The notes beneath the pieces are model-generated. The model ran no database searches and was not told the DNA's origin. It saw only the letters and a program-made list of their open reading frames with translations. DNA of 64,000 nucleotides from Verrucomicrobiales bacterium (GTDB lineage Bacteria; Verrucomicrobiota; Verrucomicrobiia; Verrucomicrobiales; DEV007): contig JAEUHH010000014.1 in assembly GCA_016795505.1 (NCBI GenBank), forward strand, positions 186,001 through 250,000. Direction: 5' to 3'. Below are positions 8,268 to 17,455 of this stretch, in pieces. Positions within the stretch are counted from its first letter, which is position 1. Each line of letters begins with the position of its first letter. A program made the translations under genes and the position numbers.

Positions 8268-9053
8268 TTATTTGGGGAATAACAGGGTGATGGCCGCACG
8301 AATGCCCCATTCGGGTCCGCCGTCGGGTCCTTCGGCGTAGTATCGTCCCCCCAGCGACGCCTGAACGGGTTGGTTCCCCACATTAAACAGCTGGGAGACG
8401 ATCACATTGAGCGGGACGTTCCACTGGTTGCGTTCCCAGTCAAGGGTGGCTTCGGCGTTGAGGGTAAAAGTTGTCTTGGCCGGGGTGATGTAGCTGACGA
8501 AGGGCTGGAGGAAGGTGGCGTTCACCTCGGTGCGGCTGTCTTCGCCGGCGAAAGACCAGAGGTGATTGGCGAGGGCGCCGTAGGTCCAGGGGCCGGCCTG
8601 TTTCAGGACGACGGCGGTGGGTCCGGCGCCCCATTTTTCGGTGCCAAGGAGGTCGTCGGTGGCGGAGGGGTAGAGGAACACGGGTCCGGCGCCGACGATC
8701 CAGCCGTTGACGGGGTCGACCGGGGAAAGGAAGAAGCTCTGCACGACATCGCCGAGGCCGGAGGCGTCGCGAATGCCGGGGGCGGGCGCTTCGGCGTCGA
8801 TGACGGGCAGGATGGTGCGGACGATGAGGTTCCACTCGTCGTCGAGGGACACGGGGATGACGGGCTGGATATTGAGGGTGAAGCGGGCGGCGTCGCTGGG
8901 CCCGATGCCGAAGTCCCAGTTCGACTGGAAGGGGACGCTGACGAGGCTGGAAACGGGATTGGCGAGTTGCTGGGCGAGATCGTCTTCGGCAGCGCCAGTG
9001 ACGGGTCCGGCGAACGGAGCGAGGGCGAGGAGCGGAAGGATGATTTTTTTCAT
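8268..9053 (-). CDS. Outer-membrane transporter-like barrel
   Basis: A 261-residue protein with a signal peptide (KKIILPLLALAPFAGPVTGA). After a short plug-like segment (DLAQQLANPVSSLVSVPFQS) the sequence is made of beta strands (FTLNIQPVIPVSLDDEWNLI, GIRAAITLLF). It ends in L-F-P-K. This matches the family of putative transporters often annotated as neuromedin U-like or phenol-degradation MetA-like outer-membrane proteins. It probably moves a small or hydrophobic compound across the outer membrane. It is 54 bp downstream of the amidohydrolase and 58 bp upstream of the DUF2092-like gene, consistent with one operon. Confidence 0.75.
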   Translation of the reverse strand: MKKIILPLLALAPFAGPVTGAAEDDLAQQLANPVSSLVSVPFQSNWDFGIGPSDAARFTLNIQPVIPVSLDDEWNLIVRTILPVIDAEAPAPGIRDASGLGDVVQSFFLSPVDPVNGWIVGAGPVFLYPSATDDLLGTEKWGAGPTAVVLKQAGPWTYGALANHLWSFAGEDSRTEVNATFLQPFVSYITPAKTTFTLNAEATLDWERNQWNVPLNVIVSQLFNVGNQPVQASLGGRYYAEGPDGGPEWGIRAAITLLFPK

Positions 9054-9107
9054 GGTCGAGGCGGAAGTTTTCGGATTTCCGTTTTCGGCCTGGCCACTGG
9101 CGTCTGA

Positions 9108-10805
9108 TCAGGGAGCGCTGTGGATGGTGCGGCCTTCTTTGATGGTTTCGAGCACCCGGATGTCCCGGATGGCGGCAGGGTCGACGGCAAGGGGATCCCG
9201 GTCGAGGATGACGAGGTCGGCGAGTTTGCCGGGGGCGAGGGTGCCTTTTGCCTTTTCCTCGCCATACTGCTCGGCGGCCCATTCGGTCATGGCCTTGAGG
9301 CCTTCATAGGCGGTGATGCGCTGATCGGGGCCGACTTCCTTGCCGGCGCGGGAGACCCGGTTGACGGCGGAGGAGAGCATCATCATCTGGTCGAGCGGCG
9401 CGACGACGAAGTCGGTGTGGTTGCTGGGGCGCAGACCGGCGTCTATGGCGTCGCGCATGGGGCTGATGTAGGCGGCCTGCTCGGGACCGCGGTTGGCGAT
9501 GTGCGCGTCGGCGAAGTAGAAGGTGTGGAGGGTGTAGAAGGAAGGGCGGATGCCGTATTTCACATATTTGGGAATGTGATCCTGCCGCATGAACTGGGTG
9601 TGGATGGTGGTGACATTCCACGGCTCGGAGACATCGTCGCCGCGGGCGAACTCGTAGGCGCTGAGGAAGGAATCGATGGCGGCGTCGCCGTTGCAGTGGA
9701 GCAGCAGTGGCACTTTCATGCGGTAAACCTTGCGCACCATCTGATTGACGAGGAGCTGGGGGAAGGTGGGTTCGCCTTTCCAGTCGGCCTGGCCGCCGGG
9801 GCCGCCGGTGAGGTAGGGGGTGGTGAAAAAGGCAGTGCGTCCCTGGGGCGAGCCGTCGATGGTGATCTTGACACCGCCGATCTTGAAGCGGTTGCGGTAG
9901 GCTCCCCATTCCGACACGGGAATGGCGGCGAGGATCTTGTCCAAGTCGGTGATGAAGGGGTAGACGACGACATCGATGAGGTTTGCCCCCGCCTCGCTGG
10001 CGCGTTTCATCGCCTGGAGCGGCCCGAGATGGGTCGCGCCGTCCTGCGCGGTCGTGATGCCGGCGGCGGCATAGAGCTTTTGGCCGGCTTTTGACCACTC
10101 GATCTCCTGCTCGGGGGTCATGGGTTCGCTCTGCTCGAAAATGGGCATGAAGGCCGTCTCCATGATGAGGCCCCAGGGCTCCTCGGTGCCGGGCTTGCGC
10201 ACGATGATGCCGCCAGGCGGCGTCTTGGTGGCGGCGGAGATGCCGTATTTCTTCAGGGCGAGCGAGTTCAGCACACCGCCATGCATGGAGACGTGGTCGA
10301 TTCGCACGGGATTATCCGGGAAGGCGGCGTCGAGGTCGTCGCGATTGAGCAGGCGACCGTCGGGCATGACGGTGTCGTCGTAGCCGTAGCCGACGATGAG
10401 TTCACCTTTCGGGATCTGCCGCTTGGTGGCGTAACGTTTCAGCTCGGCGACGATGCTGGGCACATCTTTGCCCGGTCCCGAGGGCGGCGCATAGAGCTGG
10501 CACTGGTTGGCGACCTGGAGGGAATTGTAATAGTGGCTGTGGCTGTCGATGAAGCCGGGCAGCAGTGCCTTGCCAGCGAGATCAATGAGCCGGGTGGCGT
10601 CGTCTTTGAGCGCGAGAGCTTCCGCCTTTGTCCCGGCAAAGGTGATCTTGCCCGCCTCGACCGCGAGCGCCTCGACATAGGCGGGCTCGGTCCCGGCCAT
10701 GGTGAGGATGGCGCCCCCGTGGTAGATCGTGTCTGGGGCGGCGAGGGCTCCTCCAAGCGAGAGGGATAGCAGGGCGAGCGGCAGGATCAGTTGCTTCCGA
10801 GACAT
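9108..10805 (-). CDS. Secreted amidohydrolase family 3 (YtcJ-like)
   Basis: A 565-residue metal-dependent hydrolase with a signal peptide (LILPLALLSLSLGGALA). GFIDSHSHYYNSL gives the HxH metal ligands at the start of the TIM barrel. Further metal or active-site elements are LLLHCNGDAAIDSF, TTIHTQFMRQDHIP and PSNHTDFVVAP, and the C-terminal LAPGKLADLVILDRDP is the returning beta-sandwich typical of YtcJ-type amidohydrolases. It probably cleaves an amide or carbamate bond of a small compound; the substrate is unknown. The export signal is notable because many relatives are cytoplasmic. It lies in the minus-strand sulfatase locus. Confidence 0.88.
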   Translation of the reverse strand: MSRKQLILPLALLSLSLGGALAAPDTIYHGGAILTMAGTEPAYVEALAVEAGKITFAGTKAEALALKDDATRLIDLAGKALLPGFIDSHSHYYNSLQVANQCQLYAPPSGPGKDVPSIVAELKRYATKRQIPKGELIVGYGYDDTVMPDGRLLNRDDLDAAFPDNPVRIDHVSMHGGVLNSLALKKYGISAATKTPPGGIIVRKPGTEEPWGLIMETAFMPIFEQSEPMTPEQEIEWSKAGQKLYAAAGITTAQDGATHLGPLQAMKRASEAGANLIDVVVYPFITDLDKILAAIPVSEWGAYRNRFKIGGVKITIDGSPQGRTAFFTTPYLTGGPGGQADWKGEPTFPQLLVNQMVRKVYRMKVPLLLHCNGDAAIDSFLSAYEFARGDDVSEPWNVTTIHTQFMRQDHIPKYVKYGIRPSFYTLHTFYFADAHIANRGPEQAAYISPMRDAIDAGLRPSNHTDFVVAPLDQMMMLSSAVNRVSRAGKEVGPDQRITAYEGLKAMTEWAAEQYGEEKAKGTLAPGKLADLVILDRDPLAVDPAAIRDIRVLETIKEGRTIHSAP

Positions 10806-10892
10806 GGTCGTGTTTACCAGATTGGGATCGCCACCGGCAAGTGAATTCAGCAGTGTCCGGGTAACAATTCGGGAAGTCTCGCAGATGCCCGG

Positions 10893-11855
10893 TCAGGGTT
10901 TGTAAACCGTTTTCCATTCTCCCTTCATGTCGACCACGGTCCAGCCGCGCGCGGGGGCTTCGTCGAGACCCTTGCTGAGTTTGCCAACGTGGGATTCCCG
11001 GTCGTAGGCGAACTCCCGCTCCGCATCGGTGTGGTGGACGAGCAGGCCGAAGCGCGGCCCTTCGCCGGAGGTGGTCCACTCGAGCATCTGAAAGTCCCCG
11101 TCGGAATTGCCCGCCGCGAAGATGGGTCGTCGACCGATGTGCTGGTGGATGCCGACGGGCTTGCCGGCTTTGTCGTCGATGAAGTTCAGCTCGGGCAGCT
11201 TGATGATGACTGGCTTGCCGTCGCGTACCTCATAGGCGGCCTTCAGGCTGGAGCCGATGACCTGCTCGGGCGGGATGCCGTAGACGCGCTCGGCCCAGGG
11301 ACGGATGAAGTCGATCCCGCCGCCCGAGACGATGAAGGTTTTGAAGCCATTGGCCCGCAGGTGATCGAGCAGTTCGAGCATGGGTTGGTAGACCATGTCG
11401 GTGTAGGCTTTCCCGGTGACGGGATGCTTCGCGGTGGCGAGCCAGTCGATAACGCTGGCGGCGAACTCGTCGCTGGTGAGACCGGCATGGGTGGCCGCGG
11501 CCATGGCGAGGAGACCGTGTTCCCCGCTGGCGAGGGCGCTTTTGATATCGCCTTTGAGGACCGAGGCAAAAGGTTCCTGCGTCGTCCACTCGGGATGTTG
11601 CGGAGCCAACTCCTTGATCCGGTCGAAGATATAGAAAGCCTGGAAATACATCGGCTGCTCCGCCCAGAGGCATCCGTCGTTGTCGAAGACGGCGATGCGC
11701 TCCGCAGGCGGGACGAAGTCCGGCCCCTCCTTCGTGACCTTTCCCACAAACGCGAGGATGGCCTGCTTCGGCGCGCCATCGTTCCACGAGGGCAGCGGGT
11801 CAGCGGCAGCCGCCGGCAAAGCCAGGGCAAAGAATAGGAGGGAGAGGGATCGCAT
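10893..11855 (-). CDS. Secreted HAD-family phosphatase
   Basis: A 320-residue protein with a signal peptide (SLSLLFFALALPAAAA). VFDNDGCLW near residues 57-64 is HAD motif I, with D58 as nucleophile and D60 as acid/base. FIVSGGGIDFIRPWA is motif II, and PIFAAGNSDGDFQML is motif IV with its acidic pair. The layout resembles phosphoserine-phosphatase-like HADs. Export is unusual for the superfamily and points to an extracytoplasmic phosphate ester. Two sulfatases and an amidohydrolase flank it, so it may remove phosphate from the same class of substrate. Confidence 0.85.
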   Translation of the reverse strand: MRSLSLLFFALALPAAAADPLPSWNDGAPKQAILAFVGKVTKEGPDFVPPAERIAVFDNDGCLWAEQPMYFQAFYIFDRIKELAPQHPEWTTQEPFASVLKGDIKSALASGEHGLLAMAAATHAGLTSDEFAASVIDWLATAKHPVTGKAYTDMVYQPMLELLDHLRANGFKTFIVSGGGIDFIRPWAERVYGIPPEQVIGSSLKAAYEVRDGKPVIIKLPELNFIDDKAGKPVGIHQHIGRRPIFAAGNSDGDFQMLEWTTSGEGPRFGLLVHHTDAEREFAYDRESHVGKLSKGLDEAPARGWTVVDMKGEWKTVYKP

Positions 11856-11881
11856 GGGCGGGAGCGGAGGGAAAAGCGTTT

Positions 11882-11904
11882 GCGGGGCGCACGAGGCGCC
11901 CCGC
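11882..11904 (-). terminator. GC-rich hairpin after second sulfatase gene
   Basis: A 9-bp stem (GCGGGGCGC with GCGCCCCGC) and a 5-nt loop, 18 bp past the sulfatase stop on the minus strand. It is followed by AAACGCTTTTCCC, a weak T-tract. It could end or reduce transcription before the HAD gene. Confidence 0.45.
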
Positions 11905-11921
11905 TCCGTTTGGAGGAGATC

Positions 11922-13505
11922 TTAGTGGCCTCCCGTGGTCATCCCCTTGATCTGGGATTCGAGGGTGTGGAGGCTCCAGTCGCCCGGAGTCTGGCTCGGC
12001 GGATAGTCTTTCAAGGTGAGCAGGAAACGGCTCGCGATGAGCTGCATCGGGCCGAGCACGTAGGCGCGGTCGATGTACCAGTCCTCGTAGGTGTTGGCTC
12101 CGAGCTTGGCCTTTTCGAAGGGATCGCGGCGGAGGTTGTAGAGATCCGGCGCGCGCAGTTGCACGAAGGGCTCTTTCCAGATCTGGAGGCGCTCGGCGCG
12201 GTTCTCGGCATAGACCGCCTTCCAGTCGCCGACGCGGATCGCCACGATGTGGCCGGCGTCGTCGGTGTAGATGAACTCGTTGCGCGGCGATTTTTCCGCC
12301 TTGCCGGAGAGGTAATCGAGCAGGTTGTGACCGTCGATGTGGTTCTTGTAGGTGCGGCCGTTCAGCTCGACGCCAGCGAGGAGTTTCTCCTTGATGTCGG
12401 GCGCGCCGGCGGCGGCGGCGAAGGTGGGCAGCCAGTCCTCGTGCGAGACGATGCCGTTGAGCGTGGTGCCGGCGGGGAACTTGCCGGGCCAGCGGACGAA
12501 AGCGGGCACGCGGAAGGCGCCTTCCCAATTCGAGTTCTTCTCCCCGTGGAAGGGTGTGGTGCCGGCGTCGGGCCAGGTGTTGTAGTGGGGACCGTTGTCG
12601 GTCGAGTAGAGGACGATGGTGTCTTCCGCGATGCCGAGCTCATCGACCACCTTCAGCAGTTCGCCCACATGCCGGTCGTGTTCGACCATGCCGTCGTGGT
12701 ATTCGTCACCGCTGGGGCCGCTGATGCCCTTGTTCTCTTCCTTCACGTGGGTGCGGAAGTGCATGCGGGTGGCGTTCCACCAGCAGAAGAACGGCTCGCC
12801 GGACTTGCTCTGGCGTTGGATGAATTCCTTCGCGGCGGCGAGGGTCTCCTCGTCGATCGTCTCCATGCGCTTCTTGGTGAGCGGGCCGGTGTCCTCGATG
12901 GTCTGGCCGCCTTTGCCGTCGGCTTTGCATTTCAGCACGCCGCGGGGACCGAAGGTCTCGCGGAAAGTCTTGCCGTTGGCGAGGACCATGTCGCCGGGGT
13001 AGTCGCGGTTCTCGGGCTCTTCCTCGGCATTGAGGTGGTAGAGGTTGCCGAGGAATTCATCAAAGCCGTGCATGGTGGGCAGGTGCTCGTCGCGGTCGCC
13101 CTGATGGTTCTTGCCGAACTGGCCGGTGGTGTAGCCCTGGCTTTTCAGCACCGTGGCCATGGTCACGTCGGTCATCTGCCAACCTTCCTTGGCGGCGGGC
13201 ATGCCGACCTTGGTCATGCCGCTGCGGACGGGCACGCTGCCATTGATGAAGGCGGCGCGTCCGGCGGTGCAGCTCTGCTGGCCGTAGTAGTCGGTGAAGC
13301 CCACGCCCTCGGCGGCGATGCGGTCGATGTTCGGCGTCCGGTAGCCCATCATGCCACGGTTGGTGTGGCTGATGTTCCAGGTGCCGATGTCATCGCCCCA
13401 GATGACGAGGATGTTGGGTTTTTTCTGCTGCCCGAAGGCGGCGGAACCGATCAGCGCCAGTCCGAGGACGAGCGTGAGTAGTTTGCTGGTTTGCTTTGTT
13501 TTCAT
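11922..13505 (-). CDS. Secreted arylsulfatase (second)
   Basis: A 527-residue protein. I prefer ATG 13505 because KQTSKLLTLVLGLALIGSAA follows it as a signal peptide; an ATG 16 codons upstream adds only polar residues. NILVIWGDDIG carries the metal-binding aspartates, and SCTAGRAAFINGS is the C-x-A-x-R formylglycine motif. TGQFGKNHQGD has the active-site Lys/His. STDNGPHYNTWP completes the metal site. Sequence and length differ from the sulfatase at 4481, so the two probably have different substrates. It begins the minus-strand locus that ends at that gene. Confidence 0.9.
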   Translation of the reverse strand: MKTKQTSKLLTLVLGLALIGSAAFGQQKKPNILVIWGDDIGTWNISHTNRGMMGYRTPNIDRIAAEGVGFTDYYGQQSCTAGRAAFINGSVPVRSGMTKVGMPAAKEGWQMTDVTMATVLKSQGYTTGQFGKNHQGDRDEHLPTMHGFDEFLGNLYHLNAEEEPENRDYPGDMVLANGKTFRETFGPRGVLKCKADGKGGQTIEDTGPLTKKRMETIDEETLAAAKEFIQRQSKSGEPFFCWWNATRMHFRTHVKEENKGISGPSGDEYHDGMVEHDRHVGELLKVVDELGIAEDTIVLYSTDNGPHYNTWPDAGTTPFHGEKNSNWEGAFRVPAFVRWPGKFPAGTTLNGIVSHEDWLPTFAAAAGAPDIKEKLLAGVELNGRTYKNHIDGHNLLDYLSGKAEKSPRNEFIYTDDAGHIVAIRVGDWKAVYAENRAERLQIWKEPFVQLRAPDLYNLRRDPFEKAKLGANTYEDWYIDRAYVLGPMQLIASRFLLTLKDYPPSQTPGDWSLHTLESQIKGMTTGGH

Positions 13506-13549
13506 GGTGAGTTGGCGGTATTTCGACGAGTTGCTGATGTTCCAGGGCG

Positions 13550-13942
13550 TCACGGGGCCGCCACGGGAAAGGGGGAGTGGAGCGCCCAGCGGATCGAGTC
13601 GAGCAGGGCCTCGGCATCGATGGGTTTGCGGAAAAAGGCCGCCGCGCCGGCCGATCGGGCCCGGCGCCGGGTGTCCTCATCCTCCTCGGACGTGAGCAGG
13701 ATGAAAGGCAGGCCGACCTGTCGCTGCCCGGCGAGCCGCATCAGATCGAGGATGCCGATATCGGGGAGCCGAGTGTCGGCCACGATGCAGGTCTCGCGGA
13801 GATCGGCCGTGCCAGCCAGGAATTCTCTGCCCGTGGCATAGGCCTCCCCGCCGAATCCGGCCGAGGCAAACAAACGACAAAGGGCCCGGCGGACGCTCGC
13901 GTCGCTGTCGATGAGGATGACCCTGGTTCCGTCCTGAGACAT
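13550..13942 (-). CDS. Single-domain response regulator receiver
   Basis: A 130-residue CheY-like receiver without an output domain. D12 and D14 form the acidic pocket, D56 in CIVADTRLPD is the phosphoacceptor, T84 and K106 (FFRKP) are the switch residues. It lies 79 bp after the FixJ-type regulator gene and is probably a second phosphorylation target or phosphate sink for the kinase at 14654. The C-terminus (HSPFPVAAP) runs to within 50 bp of the start of the sulfatase gene. Confidence 0.85.
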   Translation of the reverse strand: MSQDGTRVILIDSDASVRRALCRLFASAGFGGEAYATGREFLAGTADLRETCIVADTRLPDIGILDLMRLAGQRQVGLPFILLTSEEDEDTRRRARSAGAAAFFRKPIDAEALLDSIRWALHSPFPVAAP

Positions 13943-14021
13943 GCGCTCGCAGGATGCCCTCCCGGAGTGAGCGCCGCAATTGCCCTTTGGTGCATGTGGT
14001 GCCCCGACAGAGGTGCGGGCC

Positions 14022-14657
14022 TCAGACCGCCTCGGAAAAACCCGCCGCGTCGCAGAGGCGGACCAACTCCGCCACCGAGGCGACGCCCATTTTCTCCATC
14101 ACCCGGGACCGGTGGGCCTTCACGGTGCGCTCGGCGATGTCGAGACGGTCGGCGATCTGTTTGTTCAGGGCCCCCGTGATGACCCAGGCCATCGTTTCGC
14201 GTTCCCGGTCCGACAGCGTGGCGATGCGGCGGCGGATGTCTTCGGCCTGGAGAGATGCGGACAGGCGACGGCGATGGTGGTCGAGCCCCTCCGCGATGGC
14301 GGCGAGCAGATCCTCGTCGTGGATCGGTTTGGTGAGAAAGGTGATCGCCCCGCCCCGCATCGCCTGCACCGTCGCCTCGATGCTGCCGTTGCCGCTCATG
14401 AAGACGATCGAGCAGGGGCAAGCGCGCGCCATCAGGATTTCCTGCAATTCCAGCCCTCCGAGACCCGGCATCTGCAGGTCGATCAACGCACAGGCCGGTC
14501 GGGCGCCGAGGGTGGGCAGGGCGGTGAGGAAATCCTCGGCCGAGCCAAAGGTCTCCACCGCATGGCCACCCTCCCGGACCAGCCGGGACAGACTCCGGCG
14601 CACCGAGGCGTCGTCGTCGATGATGAATACCGTGGCCTCCGTGTCGTGTCGCGTCAT
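14022..14657 (-). CDS. FixJ/NarL-type response regulator
   Basis: A 211-residue protein with an N-terminal receiver (acidic pocket DDD at residues 14-16, phosphoacceptor D60 in ALIDLQMPGLGG, K110 in FLTKP). A LuxR-type helix-turn-helix at about 145-205 contains ALNKQIADRLDIAERTVKAH. Its start codon overlaps the stop of the kinase gene by 4 bp (ATGA), so the two are translationally coupled and form a two-component pair. The architecture matches FixJ/TodT-type transcription activators. No target promoter can be assigned from the sequence. Confidence 0.92.
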   Translation of the reverse strand: MTRHDTEATVFIIDDDASVRRSLSRLVREGGHAVETFGSAEDFLTALPTLGARPACALIDLQMPGLGGLELQEILMARACPCSIVFMSGNGSIEATVQAMRGGAITFLTKPIHDEDLLAAIAEGLDHHRRRLSASLQAEDIRRRIATLSDRERETMAWVITGALNKQIADRLDIAERTVKAHRSRVMEKMGVASVAELVRLCDAAGFSEAV

Positions 14658-16564
14658 GTTTCCGCTTTCGGTGCCAGTGTGGTCTTAGTCGGGGGCGTCT
14701 GGCAAGTCCCGCTTTTCCGGTCGATGGCGGGCAGGGAGATTCGGAAGACGGCCCCCGCGCCCGGCACGGCCGGCAGCGCCTCCAGCGTGCCGCCAAAACG
14801 CTCCACCAGGCCGCGGCTGATGGAAAGCCCCAGTCCGAGCCCGCCGCGAGCCGATTTGGTGGAAAAAAACGGCTCGAAAAGCTGTCCGCGGATGGTCTCC
14901 GGTATGCCCGGACCGTTGTCAGAGACATCCACCACGACCCAGTCGCCTTGGTCCGCGACCCGGATGCCGACCCGCGGCGTTTTACCCGGTTGATCTCCCT
15001 GGGATATCGCATCGAGGCCGTTCAGGACCAGATTGATGATCACCTGCTGCAGTTCCACGACGCCGGCCATGACCCGGGGCGGCTGCGGCGACGGGGTGAA
15101 TTCGACCCCGCCCTTTCGCGCCACGATCTCGCTGTTGATGAGCGCCAGCGAGTCACGGACCACGGCATTCACATCCACCGTCACCAGATCCGCCGCCGTC
15201 TCCCGCAGGAACATGGCGCGCATCCCATGGACGATGCTCCCGGCGCGCTTCGTGTCGGCGACGATGTCGTCGAGGATCTCGCCCAATTCAGTCAGGTCCG
15301 GCTGTGGCGCGCCGAGGCGCCGGCGTCCGGCCTGGGCATTGCCGAGGATGGCTGTCAGCGGTTGGTTCAGCTCGTGGGCGAGCGATCCAGACAGGGCGCC
15401 CAGCGTCGACACCCGTGCCAGCAGCGCCAGCTCGCTGCGCTGCCGGGCGGCCTCGGCCTCGGCCTCCTTTTTCGCCGTCACATCGATCGAGACACCCCGG
15501 AAAAGCACCGGCTCGCCCGCCGCATTCCGGTCGATCCGGCCCGCCGCCGCCAGCCAGCGCACCGTGCCGCCGCCTCCCGCCGGGATCATGCGAAACTCCG
15601 CCGCATACGTGCCCGTCGTATCGATGGACTCCCGCACCACCGCCCCCAGCCAGTCGCGATCGCCCTCGTGGACATGCTCCATGAATGCCTGAATACCCAG
15701 CTTCCCGGTCGGTGCGATGCCAAAGACCTCCCAGCCATCCTCCGAGATCCAGATCGAGTCCCGGGCCAGATCCCATTCCCAAAAAGCCAGTCGCCCCGCC
15801 GAGCCCGCCAGGGAAAGCCGCCGCTCACTCGTCTCGAGCGCCACCGCCAGCCGCGCCGTGCGCTGGAGCTCCCGGCTCATCTCGTAGCTGATCGCCAGCA
15901 CCATGCCGAAAAAAGGAAAGCTCACCAGCATCGGGGCGCGCAGCAGGCCGGCCGAGATCAGGCCCGTCACCGCCATTCCCACCAGGAACAGCAGCACCGT
16001 GTTCCCGCCGATCCACAGCGCCCGCCGCCGGTTGATCGTGCCCCCCCTGCGCCAGAGGCGCAGCGACGCATCGGCGACATAGAGCATCTGGCAGAGGGCC
16101 GCTGCCTGCCCGAGCCGCACCCACGGATTCTGCACCGCCTCGCCGACGATGGAGACCGTCTCACCGAGGAAAGAGACCTGCTCCACTGTCTCGATCGAGA
16201 GAAAGTGCAGGTTTCCTCCCGCCGCGTAGTTGACCACCACCGCCGCCGTGCGCAGGCCGATGGCCGTCAGCAGCAGCCAGAGCCGGCCTGTCTCGAACAG
16301 AAAATGGATGAACAGCAGACTCGCCGGCACCACGATGCCGAAGATCAGGTGGCCCAGCCGGATGATCGACAGAAAGCTCTCCGGCGACCCGCACTGCATC
16401 AGCGCCAGCTCGCAGGCTCCCAACGCGATGATCCCGAGAGCGATCACCGGAAAGACCAGATTCGGCAGCGAGCGGTAGTCCCGGCACCAGACCAGCAGGT
16501 GCATGAGCGCCAGGATCAGACAGGCTCCCATGCTCGCCGACCAGATGACCGTGATCCAGTTCAT
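14654..16564 (-). CDS. 7-TM PAS histidine kinase
   Basis: A 636-residue membrane kinase read from ATG 16564; an ATG 14 codons further upstream is less likely because the first membrane helix follows residue 2 here. Seven hydrophobic helices fill residues 1-235, like 7TM sensor kinases. A PAS domain follows (FWEWDLARDSIWISEDGWEV to FRGVSIDVTAKKEAE). Then come a HisKA H-box (SLAHELNQPLTAILGNAQA, phosphoacceptor His near 397), an N-box (NLVLNGLDAI), G1 (DNGPGIP) and G2 (GLGLGLSI). The H-box is of the FixL/TodS type. The signal sensed is unknown; a membrane-soluble ligand or the membrane state is possible. Confidence 0.9.
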   Translation of the reverse strand: MNWITVIWSASMGACLILALMHLLVWCRDYRSLPNLVFPVIALGIIALGACELALMQCGSPESFLSIIRLGHLIFGIVVPASLLFIHFLFETGRLWLLLTAIGLRTAAVVVNYAAGGNLHFLSIETVEQVSFLGETVSIVGEAVQNPWVRLGQAAALCQMLYVADASLRLWRRGGTINRRRALWIGGNTVLLFLVGMAVTGLISAGLLRAPMLVSFPFFGMVLAISYEMSRELQRTARLAVALETSERRLSLAGSAGRLAFWEWDLARDSIWISEDGWEVFGIAPTGKLGIQAFMEHVHEGDRDWLGAVVRESIDTTGTYAAEFRMIPAGGGGTVRWLAAAGRIDRNAAGEPVLFRGVSIDVTAKKEAEAEAARQRSELALLARVSTLGALSGSLAHELNQPLTAILGNAQAGRRRLGAPQPDLTELGEILDDIVADTKRAGSIVHGMRAMFLRETAADLVTVDVNAVVRDSLALINSEIVARKGGVEFTPSPQPPRVMAGVVELQQVIINLVLNGLDAISQGDQPGKTPRVGIRVADQGDWVVVDVSDNGPGIPETIRGQLFEPFFSTKSARGGLGLGLSISRGLVERFGGTLEALPAVPGAGAVFRISLPAIDRKSGTCQTPPTKTTLAPKAET

Positions 16565-16745
16565 TCGGCCCGCATCATGCCCGCGGCCGGAGGCAGCGTC
16601 AACCATCGCCGGGCGCAGGGGCGGGGCGAAGGAGGCCGGTCGGATCCCGAGTATCGGCGGATCACGCTGTAGCCGGGGCCGCTTTCAGATCAGGGCATCG
16701 GGTGCAGAGACATCTCATTTGACCGGCGGCATGCCCACCGAGCGG

Positions 16746-17354
16746 TCAGGACAGCGTGATGCTGCCGATGCGGCTCGGCTGGCCGATCTCGACATCGTTG
16801 AGCATGCCCAGAGCCTGATACTCGCGCACCTCGGGCACGGCGGGGTCGGCCAGCGGCGTCCGGTCGTGGTAGGGACTGCGCCGACTCTGGCCGATTCGGG
16901 TCCACTCCGCCGTCCCGCGGCGACGGCTGTAAATGACCACCGCGTGACACCGGCCTTTGGTGAAGGCCACTCGGATGTGGCCCCCCAACAGTGAGAGTCG
17001 CAGCACGGGGCGGAAGGTGTCCGGGTCGAAATCCGGCTGCGGAGCGGCCAACTGGAGCCGGCCCTCGGTGCCGCTGGCCCCGTAATCCGGCAGGGTGCGC
17101 CAGCGCCGGATGATCTGGCGGATCTTTGCCTCGTTGGCCCGGGTCCGGGTGGCCTCAACCGACCGGGCGCCTTTGAGGGCGGCCAGAGCCGAGTCAGCGT
17201 CCGCCATCGTCGCGATCTGCTCGTCGGCGAGGGCCTTGGCGGCCGCGATGTCCGCCGGCGAGAGCCCGAGCAGCGGCCCCATCTCGTCGATCGATTCACT
17301 CAAGTTCTTCCACCAGAGATACTTCTCGGCGCGGCGTTTCGGCATCCAGTCCAT
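16746..17354 (-). CDS. Unknown protein of a PVC-type family
   Basis: A 202-residue protein from ATG 17354 (MDWMPKRRAEKYLWWKNLSE). There is no signal peptide. The N-terminal half is helical, with the W-x-x-N-L...LGLS-x-x-D pattern. The C-terminal half is beta-rich, with a fibronectin-like run (HIRVAFTKGRCHAVVIYSRR). From memory this layout matches short hypothetical proteins that recur in Planctomycetes and Verrucomicrobia genomes, without a known function. Its upstream region is occupied by the 21-bp and 22-bp palindromic arrays starting 102 bp from the start codon, which may matter for its expression. Confidence 0.6.
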   Translation of the reverse strand: MDWMPKRRAEKYLWWKNLSESIDEMGPLLGLSPADIAAAKALADEQIATMADADSALAALKGARSVEATRTRANEAKIRQIIRRWRTLPDYGASGTEGRLQLAAPQPDFDPDTFRPVLRLSLLGGHIRVAFTKGRCHAVVIYSRRRGTAEWTRIGQSRRSPYHDRTPLADPAVPEVREYQALGMLNDVEIGQPSRIGSITLS

Positions 17355-17455
17355 GGGTGAGCTTGTTTGATGAAACCGGGCACAGCTTCCCAGAATCCCG
17401 TTCTCAGGTAAAGAGAAAATCGGAATCGGGCGAAAAATGCCGGACCTGGAGCAAA

